Source: Thiobacillus sp.
GTDB taxonomy: Bacteria > Pseudomonadota > Gammaproteobacteria > Burkholderiales > Thiobacillaceae
DNA: 29,298 nucleotides
NCBI RefSeq assembly: GCF_024708915.1
Contig: NZ_JANJXQ010000212.1
Coordinates: 1-29,298 of the forward strand
Direction of reading: 5' to 3'
The notes beneath the pieces are model-generated. The model did not search any database. It was given only the letters and a program-made list of their open reading frames with translations, and was not told the DNA's origin. The position numbers and the translations under genes are program-made. Below are positions 6,970 through 14,987 of this stretch, piece by piece. Each line of letters opens with the position of its first letter. The first letter of the stretch is position 1.

Positions 6970-7860
6970 TCAGGCCGCGCGGCCGGGATCGACCCTGTCA
7001 TGGAAGCGGGCGCGGAAGAGCAGCCGCTTTTGCACCGCGTCGTCGCTGTCCAGCAGCCTTTCCCGGGTATGCAGCACGTTGTTCGAAATCAGGCCCATTC
7101 CGGATTCCAGCCGGCCTTCGATGACCTGCGCCGGCTCGTCCGAAATCAGCGACTCCAGCACTTTCCTGGCAGCGGCGGCATCGCTTTCCCCCGACCAGGC
7201 CATGTCCGTTTTCCTGAAGGAAAAACGGTGGCACAGATGGCCGTCGGCGTCCGTCCAGAAAACCTTCCCGCCCCGCTGCGGCTCGATCTCGCCGGTGGCA
7301 GGGTTGCGGTAATTGAAGCAGTCCCTGTTCATCAGCACCTCAAGGGCGCCGGGGTCCTGCTCCCTCAGGTGAATGTAGAGCACTTCGTGGTCGAGGACCT
7401 TGTTGCTGCCGCCTTCGAGCGCGGGGCGCCTGCACAGCAGGAACAGCGCCTGGATGGGATTGCCCGATCCGTAATACGTGGCGTCGGTGTGCCAGTTGCA
7501 GTGCCGCGTGGAGAACGGCACGGCCCGGTTCAGGATGCCCGAATCGGTCAGTTCGTCGGACTGCGGATGGCGCGCCGACTTGTCGGTGCGGCTGACGCCG
7601 AGCTGCCTGCCCAGGGCCAGCAGGGAAGCCATTTCCAGTTCGGCGGCCCCGGCCGTGTAAATGCACATGTTGGCCCGTTCCACGGTTTCCAGGATTCTGT
7701 TCTTCTCGGCAGCAGTCGGCGCGGTCATGTCGCCCAGTTCGACGACCAGCTCGCCGATATTCCTGGGATAGGCCGCCAGCTTCTCGTCGCGCCATTTCAG
7801 GTAGTCATCGTCCGAGCCGAGATCGAATCGGCGTGGGTATTTCAGGTTCCATCGTTTCAT
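6970..7860 (-). CDS. TauD/TfdA-like Fe(II)/2-oxoglutarate-dependent dioxygenase
   Basis: This 296-aa cytoplasmic oxygenase would couple 2-oxoglutarate decarboxylation to substrate hydroxylation. The iron-binding facial triad is readable: HTD (His124, Asp126 in NWHTDATYY) and the distal His264 in ISNNVLHTRERLL, followed by Arg residues expected to hold the 2-oxoglutarate carboxylate. The fold continues through ALFLLCRRPALEGGSNKVLD. The substrate is unknown. No taurine or sulfonate transporter lies beside it, so taurine use should not be assumed. The ATG at 7860 gives MKRWNLKYPRRFDL and no signal peptide. The upstream methyltransferase unit ends in an intrinsic terminator 52-80 nt before this start, so the gene is probably a separate transcript. 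Confidence 0.87.
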   Translation of the reverse strand: MKRWNLKYPRRFDLGSDDDYLKWRDEKLAAYPRNIGELVVELGDMTAPTAAEKNRILETVERANMCIYTAGAAELEMASLLALGRQLGVSRTDKSARHPQSDELTDSGILNRAVPFSTRHCNWHTDATYYGSGNPIQALFLLCRRPALEGGSNKVLDHEVLYIHLREQDPGALEVLMNRDCFNYRNPATGEIEPQRGGKVFWTDADGHLCHRFSFRKTDMAWSGESDAAAARKVLESLISDEPAQVIEGRLESGMGLISNNVLHTRERLLDSDDAVQKRLLFRARFHDRVDPGRAA

Positions 7861-7911
7861 GAATCAGGCCTCGGTAATCAGGAGATATTGGGAGTCCGAT
7901 ATCTTAAACTG

Positions 7912-7940
7912 AAAACAAAAAACGGGGCTTGGGTGAGCCC
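7912..7940 (-). terminator. Intrinsic terminator after rlmA
   Basis: On the minus strand GGGCT and AGCCC form a 5-bp stem around a 6-nt loop (7925-7940), followed by CCGTTTTTTGTTTT. It starts 6 nt past the rlmA stop and fits Rho-independent termination of the minus-strand unit. Confidence 0.7.
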
Positions 7941-7945
7941 TCGGC

Positions 7946-8794
7946 TTAGTCTGGATCCCGTTCGTAGCAGGTCAGACGAACATCCACACTGAGCGACAGC
8001 GCCGTCAGCGCAGCGGCCTTGGCGCGGCCCTCGGCACTGGCGCGGTGGAGATGCGGCGTCATCGCCAGCAGGTCGGCAATCTGCCCGGCGCTCGTCAGTT
8101 CGATCGGGAAGCGGAGCGCTTGCGTCGGCAGGCGGCGGAAGCCTGCCGGGGTTTGCATCTCGGCCGGGCGTTCCGGCTTGAGGCTGGGGTAGATGATCTC
8201 GCGCAGCTCGCGCAGGTGATCGGGCCCGGCATCGACCTGAATTAGTTGGCCGCCTGGCTTCAGCACCCGCGCGAACTCGGGATACACCGGAAAGCCGAAC
8301 AGGCACAGCACCCGATCCAGCGTGCCCGGCAGCACCGGCAGCCTGGCGTTGCTGCCAACAACCCAGCTGGGCCGCCTGTCCTGTTTTGCGGCCGACAGCA
8401 CGGCCCATTTGGAAATGTCCAGCCCCAGCAGCGCCAGTGTGTGCTCGTCTCCCACCGCCGCGGCCAGTTGGCACAGGTAGTAGCCCTCGCCGCACCCGGC
8501 ATCGAGACAGCTGATCGTCGCGTCAGCGGGTAGTCCGGCCAGCACGGCCCGGCTCACCGCAGCGGCAATCGGGCGGTAAAAGCCCGCCGCGAGAAAACGC
8601 CGCCGCGCCGCGACCATCTCCTTGCTGTCGCCCGGGTCGCGTGAGCGCTTGTGCTGCACCGGCAGTAGATTCGTGTAGCCCTGGCTGGCGATGTCGAAAC
8701 TGTGGCCGGACGCGCAGGTCCAGGCAGAACCCGTGCAATGCAGGGACGTGCCGTCCAGCGGGCAGGCGAGCGCCTGGAAAGGGGTGATGCTCAT
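7946..8794 (-). CDS. rlmA: RlmA-family 23S rRNA (guanine-N1)-methyltransferase
   Basis: This family methylates N1 of a guanine in 23S rRNA helix 35 (G745 in E. coli for RlmA-I). Of 282 aa, the N-terminal zinc-finger region (~10-45) is followed by GYTNLLPVQHKRSRDPGDSK, the family signature, and the SAM-binding CLDAGCGEGYYL (~96-107). LGLDISKWAV and VLKPGGQLIQV complete the Rossmann core. The finger reads C11-P-L-D14...C27-A-S-G-H31, so the second ligand of the usual CxxC is Asp. The ATG at 8794 was chosen by homology; its A-T-G overlaps the TGA of the cold-shock/DUF1294 gene (ATGA, 4 nt), so translation is probably coupled. An intrinsic terminator follows. Confidence 0.92.
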   Translation of the reverse strand: MSITPFQALACPLDGTSLHCTGSAWTCASGHSFDIASQGYTNLLPVQHKRSRDPGDSKEMVAARRRFLAAGFYRPIAAAVSRAVLAGLPADATISCLDAGCGEGYYLCQLAAAVGDEHTLALLGLDISKWAVLSAAKQDRRPSWVVGSNARLPVLPGTLDRVLCLFGFPVYPEFARVLKPGGQLIQVDAGPDHLRELREIIYPSLKPERPAEMQTPAGFRRLPTQALRFPIELTSAGQIADLLAMTPHLHRASAEGRAKAAALTALSLSVDVRLTCYERDPD

Positions 8795-9405
8795 GCCGTG
8801 CCAAGCATGGAACGCAGCGCCTCGGCTCCCGAGGTTGAGAAGAACCAGGCGAGGACGCAGCAATTGAGAATGACGGTAACCCAGAACACGAGTTGAAATG
8901 ATTGCTTGCTGGACTTGTGACGAAGCAGCCTTTGCGCAAGCAACGCACCCGGCCAGCCACCTGCCAGGGAAAAAAGATGCAGGGTGCTTTCCGGGGTACG
9001 CCACTGGCCGTTTCGTGCAGCCAACTTGTCGAGCGCGTACGCGACAAATGCGACAAAGCTGGCAGCCAGATATATCCACACGACAGCAATTGGCAACTTG
9101 CCGGCAAAGACCGATCCCACAACAAAGACAAGAAAAGCCGCAGTCAAAATGAGAGGCGCATTGGCTTGGCCTGATGGGGTGGCCGGCGTTACCCGTTTGC
9201 CGACGAACGCGACGCTGTTGGCTTGGGGCCGACCCTCAGTGTCGTGCGTGAGTTCATACGTCACGATCTCATTGCCGACGGGCCTTTGCTGCCGGTTCGA
9301 GAACGACTTGATGTGAACAAAGACGCGTTGGTCACCACCATTTGGCGTGATGAATCCGAAGCCCTTGTCGTCCTTCCAGTCAGTGATTTTTCCCTGATAG
9401 CGCAC
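8791..9405 (-). CDS. Cold-shock domain / DUF1294 membrane protein
   Basis: This is a 204-aa fusion protein. Residues 1-68 are a cold-shock nucleic-acid-binding domain with RNP1-like KGFGFI (14-19) and RNP2-like VFVHI. The remainder is DUF1294: hydrophobic helices (LILTAAFLVFVVGSVFAG, VWIYLAASFVAFVAYALDK), the family motif RTPESTLHLFSLAGGWPGAL, and a final helix SFQLVFWVTVILNCC. The RNA-binding domain would sit in the cytoplasm, tethered to the membrane. The start is GTG at 9405, supported by homology of MRYQGKITDW; no strong Shine-Dalgarno is seen. It is co-transcribed with and overlaps rlmA by 4 nt. The function of the family is not established. Confidence 0.9.
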   Translation of the reverse strand: MRYQGKITDWKDDKGFGFITPNGGDQRVFVHIKSFSNRQQRPVGNEIVTYELTHDTEGRPQANSVAFVGKRVTPATPSGQANAPLILTAAFLVFVVGSVFAGKLPIAVVWIYLAASFVAFVAYALDKLAARNGQWRTPESTLHLFSLAGGWPGALLAQRLLRHKSSKQSFQLVFWVTVILNCCVLAWFFSTSGAEALRSMLGTA

Positions 9406-9508
9406 AACGGTTTACCTAGGATTTTGGATAAATGGTGTCTGAACTGACCCAGTTGTATTTGTTGTCGGAAGGCAAAAAACAGCCCTGAGTGTATTGCTGA
9501 TAACGGAA

Positions 9509-9889
9509 CTATGTCGTGCTTTGCAAGGCTGCCTGCATCGCCTGTTCAGTCACCGGGTAAGTCAACACGGCATGAATGGGAAACAGTTCCAGCAGCTTGC
9601 CGATATGATCTTCTTCACGCGGATGCATGAACACAATGGTCTTCGCTTGCGGCGCAAAGCGTTGCAGGGTCCGGATCGTGACATCCAGATTGGAAACATT
9701 CGCGCCGGCGTAGTTGTTGCCCCAGCCGTAGACGAACTCGCCGACGAAAAAGTCAGGCGGCTGTTTTTGAATTGCCCGGTGAAGATTGCGGGCAGAGTTG
9801 AAACGCTCTGCCGCAATGTCGAGTCTCTGATACAAGACGCTGAAGTCGGGGTGGAAGGGGGATTCGATCAGGGAGTAGAGGGTTTTCAT
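9509..9889 (-). CDS. Hypothetical protein, 126 aa
   Basis: I do not recognise this protein. It starts MKTLYSLIESPFHPDFSVLY, contains a conserved-looking FFVGEFVYGWGNNYAGANVS and ends with a beta-alpha alternation (KTIVFMHPREEDHIGKLLE, HAVLTYPVTEQAMQAAL) reminiscent of a flavodoxin- or receiver-like half-fold. No phosphoacceptor or cofactor motif is visible. It is cytoplasmic with no signal or membrane segment. The ATG at 9889 is used, although its ribosome site is weak. It lies 103 nt upstream of the cold-shock/DUF1294 gene on the same strand, so co-transcription is possible. A run of six Ts on the minus strand near 9475-9480 has only a 4-bp stem before it. Confidence 0.72.
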   Translation of the reverse strand: MKTLYSLIESPFHPDFSVLYQRLDIAAERFNSARNLHRAIQKQPPDFFVGEFVYGWGNNYAGANVSNLDVTIRTLQRFAPQAKTIVFMHPREEDHIGKLLELFPIHAVLTYPVTEQAMQAALQSTT

Positions 9890-10123
9890 GCGGCTGCAGT
9901 TTACCGCGACGCCCGGTGATTTTTGGGCTGAAAGCCTGAGCTGCCGACTAAAAGGAAGGCCGTGAACGCATGGCGCGGAAACCGTGCACGGTTTCCTGTC
10001 GTTTCATGCGAAAGGGCAGCGGAACCGTCTCCCGGCGAGATTCGCCTGCGTCACGCCCCGGCCGCTGGTGCGCGGTTCCGTCATATACTCCCCCGGCACA
10101 ATAAACAACGAATACTCGTATCC

Positions 10124-12541
10124 ATGAAGAAGAATCAGGCGGTCCGAACCCTCTCCCTGCTGACTTTCGGATGGCTCGCCTTCGCGGCTCCGGCATACGC
10201 CGAGGCGCCTCTTGCGAGCCCGCAGGAATGGGGGGTCTACACCAGCCTGGCGGGAACGACCTGGCGCGGCGGCAACCGCCAGGGCGGCAACTTCGGGACG
10301 AACTGGCGAATCACGGTCGAGTGGCGCGAAGCCGGGGTCGAGCTGGTCGAACGCTGGGAGTCGACCGACAATCAATACCGGCCGATGACGCATGTCATCA
10401 CCCGCGGCGATCGCCCCGGCGAACTGCGCCTTGCCGCGACCAACGGCGTATGCGCCAATCGCACCGGCACGGTGCGGCCAGACGGCAGCGTACTGTTCGT
10501 CTGCAACGGCTTCTTCAAATGGCCTGTTCTCGTGGCGGCGCCGCGGGATGGCGTGTGGGAACAGCACTACGTCAGCCTGAAAGATTCGGAGGTTGCCGGT
10601 GTCAAGGATGTCTGGCGTTTCCAGGGTGAATCCGGCGCCGGTTCCACTGCTGCGCGGGTGGCGTTGACGACGGCAGGCCCGTCACCATCCCGGGGCGCGA
10701 CCGATGCGCCAGCGGTACCGGCAGCTATCAGCACAAGCCCTGCGAAAAAAGCTGAAGAGGCAGGCCAGTGGGCCGGGACTTCTCCCGCCGCCGCCGCAGC
10801 CGAGCCGGTTTCGCCCTTGGCGGCGGACTGGGGCGTCTACGCGAGCATCGTGGGCAAGGACTGGCGGGGTGCCAGCAACGTGTCGATCCGCTGGACCAAG
10901 CCGGGTGAAGAACTCGTCGAGACGTGGACCTACGGCGCGGAGCGAGGGGACTATGCAGGTCAGCAGCAACTTGTTGCGACGATCCGGCGTGGAGAGAAAC
11001 CCGGCAGCCTTGTCCTCAGCCTGGATAGAGAGGTGGCCGGGACGCGGACGCTCACGGGAAAAATCAGGGCGGATGGCTCAATCCAGTTGTTAAAGCCGGG
11101 GCTCATCCTGGACCAGCGGCTTTACACCATGTCTCTGCCGAGCCTGTCACGCCTGGAGCATTTTCTCGTCCCCCCGGGGAATACCATGCTGACGACACTG
11201 TACCTCGCCAGGAGCGACGACGAGCATCGTGGCGATCGACAGCGACTAATGGAAACCTGGGGTGCCTACGCGGATCTTGCAGGGAAGCACTGGCGGCTGG
11301 TCGACGACAAGTTCAAGCGTCTCTTGAGTTTTGGCTGGGTCGTGCCGGGAGAGGCGATGTATGTGCGTATGCACAATCTTGCCGATGACCGTGTCGAAAT
11401 TCATCACGCCGCACGATCCCCCGAGACAGGGAAGCTGTACGCAGAACCCAGCCTGGGGGGCTCATGGAAAGCAGACGTCACCCTTGACGGCGATAGCTCG
11501 ATCACGCTGGAAACCAAAGGCATGTTTGGTTGGCGCATATCCTTTACCAGGAAGGCTGACGGTGGCTTCGAGTACTCGGAAGGGGATTACACGGGCAGCA
11601 TGGTACGGGTGAGCCACGACGAAGCCCCGCGCCTGATCGCCGCTGCAAAACAAGCAAAAGCGCAAAGCGAACGCGAGAATCAACAAAGAAAGCGTGAACG
11701 GCGCGAGGCCTTCAACACTGCGTTGACGGTGGTGAATTCGGCGCTGGTCGCTACCAACGAAACCCTGCAGCAGCAAGCTGAGGCTGATCGCCAACGCCAG
11801 CAGCGGGAGCAAGCGCGCGCTGCCGAAGCGTTGCGTCAGCGGGCCGCCGCAGAGGCCCGTCAGCAGGCTGCCGAGATGGAGCGGGCGCGCCAATTGCAGG
11901 CGCAACAGGATTTCGAGCGGCAGCAGCGCGCCCAGCAACAGACACGGCAGCAGCAGCAAGGGATCCAGCGCAATGCCGAGGCACAGCAGTTGGCAGAGCA
12001 GCAACAACAGCGGCGCGCGGAAGAAAATCGCCGCCGCGAAGCCGCCGAGGCCGAGCGCAAACGGCAGCAGGCGTCCGAGGCCGAGCGCCGCCGGCGGGAA
12101 GAAATCGCCCAGCGGGAGCGGGCGGAGCAGGCAGCGCTCGCGCGCAGCAAACAGCTGGAAGAAGCGCTGAAGCGGCAGGAGGAAGAAGCGCGTAACCGGC
12201 CGGTTGCCTACCGGGAGGGAATTACCCTATGTGCCCCGCCCCAACAAAATGGCGGCAAGGCATGGCTTTGCAGAGGCCCCCTGCAAAACGTGAGCGGTGT
12301 GCTCGACACCCAGTCCGGCAACGTGGCCGTCCGTCAGGCCTGTGGGGGAAACAACATCCGGGACCTCGGCATGGTCGCAGGCTACCGCGCCTACGGTTGC
12401 GGTTTCGGCATCCATCCCACCGACCGCGATTCCCCCAACCGCGATATTCCGGCGAGCCTGGGCGTCAACCATATCCCGGACAGAAACACTTTTTATTGCA
12501 ACCCAACCCAGGTCTTTGTCTATTGCAAAGGCAGGCGGTGA
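10124..12541 (+). CDS. Exported repeat / coiled-coil protein of unknown function, 805 aa
   Basis: The ATG at 10124 gives a clear Sec signal peptide (MKKNQAVRTLSLLTFGW... cut near AYA/E, residue 26-27); the frame is open upstream to 9962 but without features. Three related segments follow, opening EWGVYTSLAGTTWRGG (35-50), DWGVYASIVGKDWRGA (235-250) and TWGAYADLAGKHWRLV (378-393). Each has a later W..PG.EL/A-type strand, and the first two also a RxDGS turn, suggesting a beta-rich domain. A Pro/Ala/Ser linker separates copies 1 and 2. Residues ~500-690 are a Q/R/E/A-rich coiled coil. The C-terminal ~113 residues contain six cysteines (ITLCAPP, WLCRG, QACGG, YGCGF, FYCNP, VYCKG), possibly three disulfides. 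It is likely periplasmic or outer-membrane associated. No family is recognised and the gene stands alone. No clear Shine-Dalgarno precedes the ATG. Confidence 0.85.
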   Translation: MKKNQAVRTLSLLTFGWLAFAAPAYAEAPLASPQEWGVYTSLAGTTWRGGNRQGGNFGTNWRITVEWREAGVELVERWESTDNQYRPMTHVITRGDRPGELRLAATNGVCANRTGTVRPDGSVLFVCNGFFKWPVLVAAPRDGVWEQHYVSLKDSEVAGVKDVWRFQGESGAGSTAARVALTTAGPSPSRGATDAPAVPAAISTSPAKKAEEAGQWAGTSPAAAAAEPVSPLAADWGVYASIVGKDWRGASNVSIRWTKPGEELVETWTYGAERGDYAGQQQLVATIRRGEKPGSLVLSLDREVAGTRTLTGKIRADGSIQLLKPGLILDQRLYTMSLPSLSRLEHFLVPPGNTMLTTLYLARSDDEHRGDRQRLMETWGAYADLAGKHWRLVDDKFKRLLSFGWVVPGEAMYVRMHNLADDRVEIHHAARSPETGKLYAEPSLGGSWKADVTLDGDSSITLETKGMFGWRISFTRKADGGFEYSEGDYTGSMVRVSHDEAPRLIAAAKQAKAQSERENQQRKRERREAFNTALTVVNSALVATNETLQQQAEADRQRQQREQARAAEALRQRAAAEARQQAAEMERARQLQAQQDFERQQRAQQQTRQQQQGIQRNAEAQQLAEQQQQRRAEENRRREAAEAERKRQQASEAERRRREEIAQRERAEQAALARSKQLEEALKRQEEEARNRPVAYREGITLCAPPQQNGGKAWLCRGPLQNVSGVLDTQSGNVAVRQACGGNNIRDLGMVAGYRAYGCGFGIHPTDRDSPNRDIPASLGVNHIPDRNTFYCNPTQVFVYCKGRR

Positions 12542-12572
12542 GCGCTGCGGTCATCGCCGCGGTCGCGTCGCG

Positions 12573-12603
12573 CCTCTTGAGCGAGGCCCCGTTACGCAAG
12601 AGG
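12573..12603. terminator. Hairpin downstream of the 805-aa gene
   Basis: CCTCTTG (12573-12579) pairs with CAAGAGG (12597-12603) around a 17-nt loop, 31 nt past the stop of the exported repeat protein. It has no T run. It lies in the 258-bp convergent gap before flgN, which otherwise shows no feature I can support. Confidence 0.25.
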
Positions 12604-12799
12604 AAATGCGGGCAGACACCTTTCGGTCGGTTGGGAAAGAGGCAAAACGGCACAAAACGGGGTCAGCCGAACCCATTGTTTTACAAAATACTGAGCTTCC
12701 CCCGGTTCTTCGTCTTCCAACGGGTGGCGTTCATGCTGCCTGCTTTTCCATCTGCCGAGCGGTCAGCCAGTCCTGCAAGAACCAACTCGGGTCCGACTG

Positions 12800-13291
12800 T
12801 TACGCGGCGGTGAGCGGTTTGCCCTTGGTTGCGGAGACCGCCTGGCCGGCTTGATCGTACAGACCGCCCTGGCTGGTCGCGGCGTGGATCAGCACATTGA
12901 GCGCCTGCCGGGTGGAGTTGAGGCGCAACTCGATCAGCGAGCCGATGCGCTGATTCGCCGCCTGAACCTCCTGTTCGAGCGCGCACAGCCGCTGCCAGCG
13001 GGCGCGCTGTTCGGGCTGGCCGTGCTGTGCCAGCCAGGCATCCATGCCGGAGCGATCGGCGGCGTGTCCGGCGGCCAGCAGATCGGCGTGGCGCTTCCGC
13101 GCATGCTCGCTCGCGGCCTGCAACTGCGTCAGCTTGGCGGCATTCAGCTGAGCCAGGCGGTCGGCCTCGCCCTCGATCAGTGCCCGTTCCTCATCCTGCA
13201 GGATATCCAGCAGGCCCTGCCAGGCAGCGCTTTCCGCCGTCAGGCCGGCAAGCGGGGCGGAATCGGGGGGCGCCGGCTTATCTGGCGACAT
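12800..13291 (-). CDS. flgN: FlgN-like flagellar export chaperone
   Basis: FlgN binds the hook-filament junction proteins FlgK and FlgL in the cytoplasm and delivers them to the flagellar export gate. This 163-aa, almost wholly helical protein shows the FlgN pattern: LLDILQDEERALIEGEADRL, LAQLNAAKLTQLQAA, a middle coiled-coil with LEQEVQAANQRIGSLIELRL and the end region RQALNVLIHAATSQGGLYDQAG. It is somewhat longer than E. coli FlgN (~138 aa), mostly at the Pro/Ala-rich N-terminus. The ATG at 13291 overlaps the flgM stop by 14 nt, so the two are translationally linked. Its clients flgK and flgL lie in the divergent plus-strand operon. Confidence 0.88.
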   Translation of the reverse strand: MSPDKPAPPDSAPLAGLTAESAAWQGLLDILQDEERALIEGEADRLAQLNAAKLTQLQAASEHARKRHADLLAAGHAADRSGMDAWLAQHGQPEQRARWQRLCALEQEVQAANQRIGSLIELRLNSTRQALNVLIHAATSQGGLYDQAGQAVSATKGKPLTAA

Positions 13292-13574
13292 GGAGCATTT
13301 CCTTCACCGAATCGATCAGGCCTGCGGCGATGTTTTCGGGTTTGATGCTGTACTGGCCGCTGGCGATGGCTTCCTTGATGCTGTCCACGCGGGCCCGGTC
13401 GACCACCGGGATCGCGGCCAGCTGGGTTTCCAGCTGTTTCAGCTGGGCAGCGCGCGGGCTCAGGGTGACATCGGTCTGCTCGGTGTCGCTGCGCTTGTTC
13501 GCCTGCGGCTGGGCGGGACGGTTTTCGGCGGCGGCGGGCAACGTAACCTGCTTCAGGCCTGGATCGATTTTCAT
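13278..13574 (-). CDS. flgM: Anti-sigma-28 factor FlgM
   Basis: FlgM holds FliA (sigma-28) inactive until the hook-basal body is complete, then is exported through it, releasing late gene expression. This 98-aa protein matches the usual ~97 aa. The N-terminus MKIDPGLKQVTLPAAAENRP is disordered, as expected, and the C-terminal FliA-binding part is typical: VTLSPRAAQLKQLETQLA, then VDRARVDSIKEAIASGQYSI and PENIAAGLIDSVKEML. The ATG at 13574 has an AGGAA ribosome site about 7 nt upstream. It lies 96 nt downstream of flgA and overlaps flgN. A dyad and a short hairpin sit in the gap upstream. Confidence 0.93.
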   Translation of the reverse strand: MKIDPGLKQVTLPAAAENRPAQPQANKRSDTEQTDVTLSPRAAQLKQLETQLAAIPVVDRARVDSIKEAIASGQYSIKPENIAAGLIDSVKEMLHVAR

Positions 13575-13601
13575 GGCGGGTTCCTGTTCGGGTCGGGCAG
13601 T

Positions 13602-13646
13602 GTGGGGCGGGTATTCCCCACGCTACACGGGTAACGTCAATTTACC
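13602..13646 (-). promoter_or_regulatory. Dyads upstream of flgM
   Basis: In the flgA-flgM gap, GGTAA-N7-TTACC (13630-13646) is an operator-like dyad containing TTGACG on the minus strand. GTGGGG-N8-CCCCAC (13602-13621) is a short hairpin between it and flgM. A separate flgM promoter is possible, but no convincing -10 or sigma-28 match was found. Confidence 0.25.
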
Positions 13647-13670
13647 AATATTCTGAAGTCGAGGCGCAGC

Positions 13671-14384
13671 TCAAAAGGCAACGACGACTTGCTGGCCGTC
13701 GTGCGCAACGCCGCTGATCACCTGGCCGGAGCGGGTTTTCACCCGTACCCGGTCGCCGCGCCCGGCATTGGCCAGCGCCTGGCCTTCGCTCTGCACGGAA
13801 AATCCCGGGCCGTTCAGCACCAGCCGGGTGGCCTGTCCCTGCTGCACCGCCAGCGGGGGACGCAGCAGCGCGCTGCGCAGCGGCGCGCCCGCGGCCAGCC
13901 CGGAAACCGCACGGTAGCCCAGCATCGTGTCGGCATCGGTGATCACGTCGGCGGGCAGGCTGCCGAGGTCGCCCTCGCGCAGCACGATGTCGGCGGCGGT
14001 CAGGACGTGATTGGCGGCAAGCGGCTGGCGGGTGACGGCATACCGGCCGATCACACGCACCTGCGCGGGCAGGTAGACCGTCCATGGCGCCGGCGCCAGG
14101 CAGCGCACGCCGACAGTGGTCTTGCCGATGCTGCGGCTGCCGGCGGGCTGGAATGCGTCGAGCGCGGAACACGCGGACAGCGTAGTGCGCGGCGGCTTGA
14201 CCTGTATCGTCACCTTGCCCGGCAGGCCGCCGGTCTGCGTTTTCAGGAAGCGCTCGGCGTGGGCCTGCAAAGCCGCGGGGTCTTGCGGCCCGGCCGCGTG
14301 GACGGCGGTTGCCAGGCTCAGGCAGGCGGCGGCCAGCCACAGCCCGCGGGCACGTCCGCCTGCATGGATCGGTTCTGCGGCCAT
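13671..14384 (-). CDS. flgA: Flagellar P-ring assembly chaperone FlgA
   Basis: FlgA is a periplasmic chaperone that helps FlgI assemble into the P-ring. The 237-aa precursor has a signal peptide (RGLWLAAACLSLATAVHA/AG) and the C-terminal SAF-like region: QPLAANHVLTAADIVLREGDLGSLP, then LGYRAVSGLAAGAPLRSALLRPP, GFSVQSEGQALANAGRGDRV and VKTRSGQVISGVAHDGQQV. The ATG at 14384 is preceded by GAGGAG at 6-nt spacing and was preferred over an upstream GTG at 14411. It is divergent from flgB with ~185 bp between them. That gap holds CGGC-TTTTT-GCCG (4-bp stem, near 14461) but no sigma-54 or sigma-28 site I can support. Confidence 0.93.
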   Translation of the reverse strand: MAAEPIHAGGRARGLWLAAACLSLATAVHAAGPQDPAALQAHAERFLKTQTGGLPGKVTIQVKPPRTTLSACSALDAFQPAGSRSIGKTTVGVRCLAPAPWTVYLPAQVRVIGRYAVTRQPLAANHVLTAADIVLREGDLGSLPADVITDADTMLGYRAVSGLAAGAPLRSALLRPPLAVQQGQATRLVLNGPGFSVQSEGQALANAGRGDRVRVKTRSGQVISGVAHDGQQVVVAF

Positions 14385-14568
14385 CCTCGGCTCCTCGATT
14401 CGCTTTTTCACAGTGCGTCATTCTAGGAAGCGCGGCCATATTCGATACGCCGAAATGAACCGGCTTTTTGCCGCTTATCGTGCGATTGAATGGACAGGTG
14501 CATGTCTAGGATGCAGTCATCGCAAAAAGGCTTTGCAGCGCAGGCGGCAAAGTAAAGAGGTGACGACC

Positions 14569-14976
14569 ATGCTGAACCGGCTGGATGACATGCTGAATTT
14601 CCATCAACAGGCGCTGCGCATCCGCGACCAGCGCCAGCAGGTGCTGGCGTCCAACATTGCCAACGCCGACACGCCGCATTACAAGGCGCGCGACATGGAT
14701 TTCAAGGCGACCCTGCAAGGCGCGCTCAAGGGCGGCGGCGCGCCCGGCGGCACGCCGCTGGCAACCACGGCGCCCGGACATCTGGCGGGCAATCCCGGCC
14801 AGACGGCCGCGGCGGGACTGCTGTACCGCACCCCTGCCCAGGGCAGCGTCGACGGCAACACGGTGGACGTCGACGCCGAGCGCGCCGCCTTCGCCGAAAA
14901 CGCCATCCAGTATGAATTCAACCTGACCCGGATCAACCAGCAGATCAAAGGTCTGCTGACCGCCATCCAGGGATAA
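14569..14976 (+). CDS. flgB: Flagellar basal-body rod protein FlgB
   Basis: FlgB is the proximal rod subunit, exported by the flagellar type III system to cross the periplasm. At 135 aa it is typical of the family. The rod-protein N-terminal motif is [20 protein letters not shown] (residues ~27-46), preceded by the helix [15 protein letters not shown]. The C-terminal helix is [23 protein letters not shown]. The middle is Gly/Ala-rich and variable. The ATG at 14569 has an AGAGGTG ribosome site. It is first in the flgB-L operon; flgC begins 12 nt after its stop. Confidence 0.95.
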   Translation: MLNRLDDMLNFHQQALRIRDQRQQVLASNIANADTPHYKARDMDFKATLQGALKGGGAPGGTPLATTAPGHLAGNPGQTAAAGLLYRTPAQGSVDGNTVDVDAERAAFAENAIQYEFNLTRINQQIKGLLTAIQG

Positions 14977-14987
14977 GGAGGCCAGGC

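Noticed and set aside
9962..10123. Upstream extension of the 805-aa exported protein
   Set aside because: The added 54 residues are Arg/Pro-rich without features and would bury the signal peptide that starts at 10124.
11640..12200. Q/R/E-rich tract as a nucleotide repeat expansion
   Set aside because: The codons vary (CAG, CAA, GAG, GAA, CGC, CGG) and no exact tandem unit is maintained; it is better explained as a coiled coil under amino-acid selection.
14486..14512. TTGAAT ... TAGGAT as a sigma-70 promoter for flgB
   Set aside because: The spacer is only 15 nt and the -10 is 4/6; flagellar operons usually use other control, so I did not list it.
14385..14568. Possible sigma-54 site (GG-N10-GC) between flgA and flgB
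   Set aside because: I checked the GG dinucleotides on both strands and found none with GC at the right spacing and a TTGC-like context.
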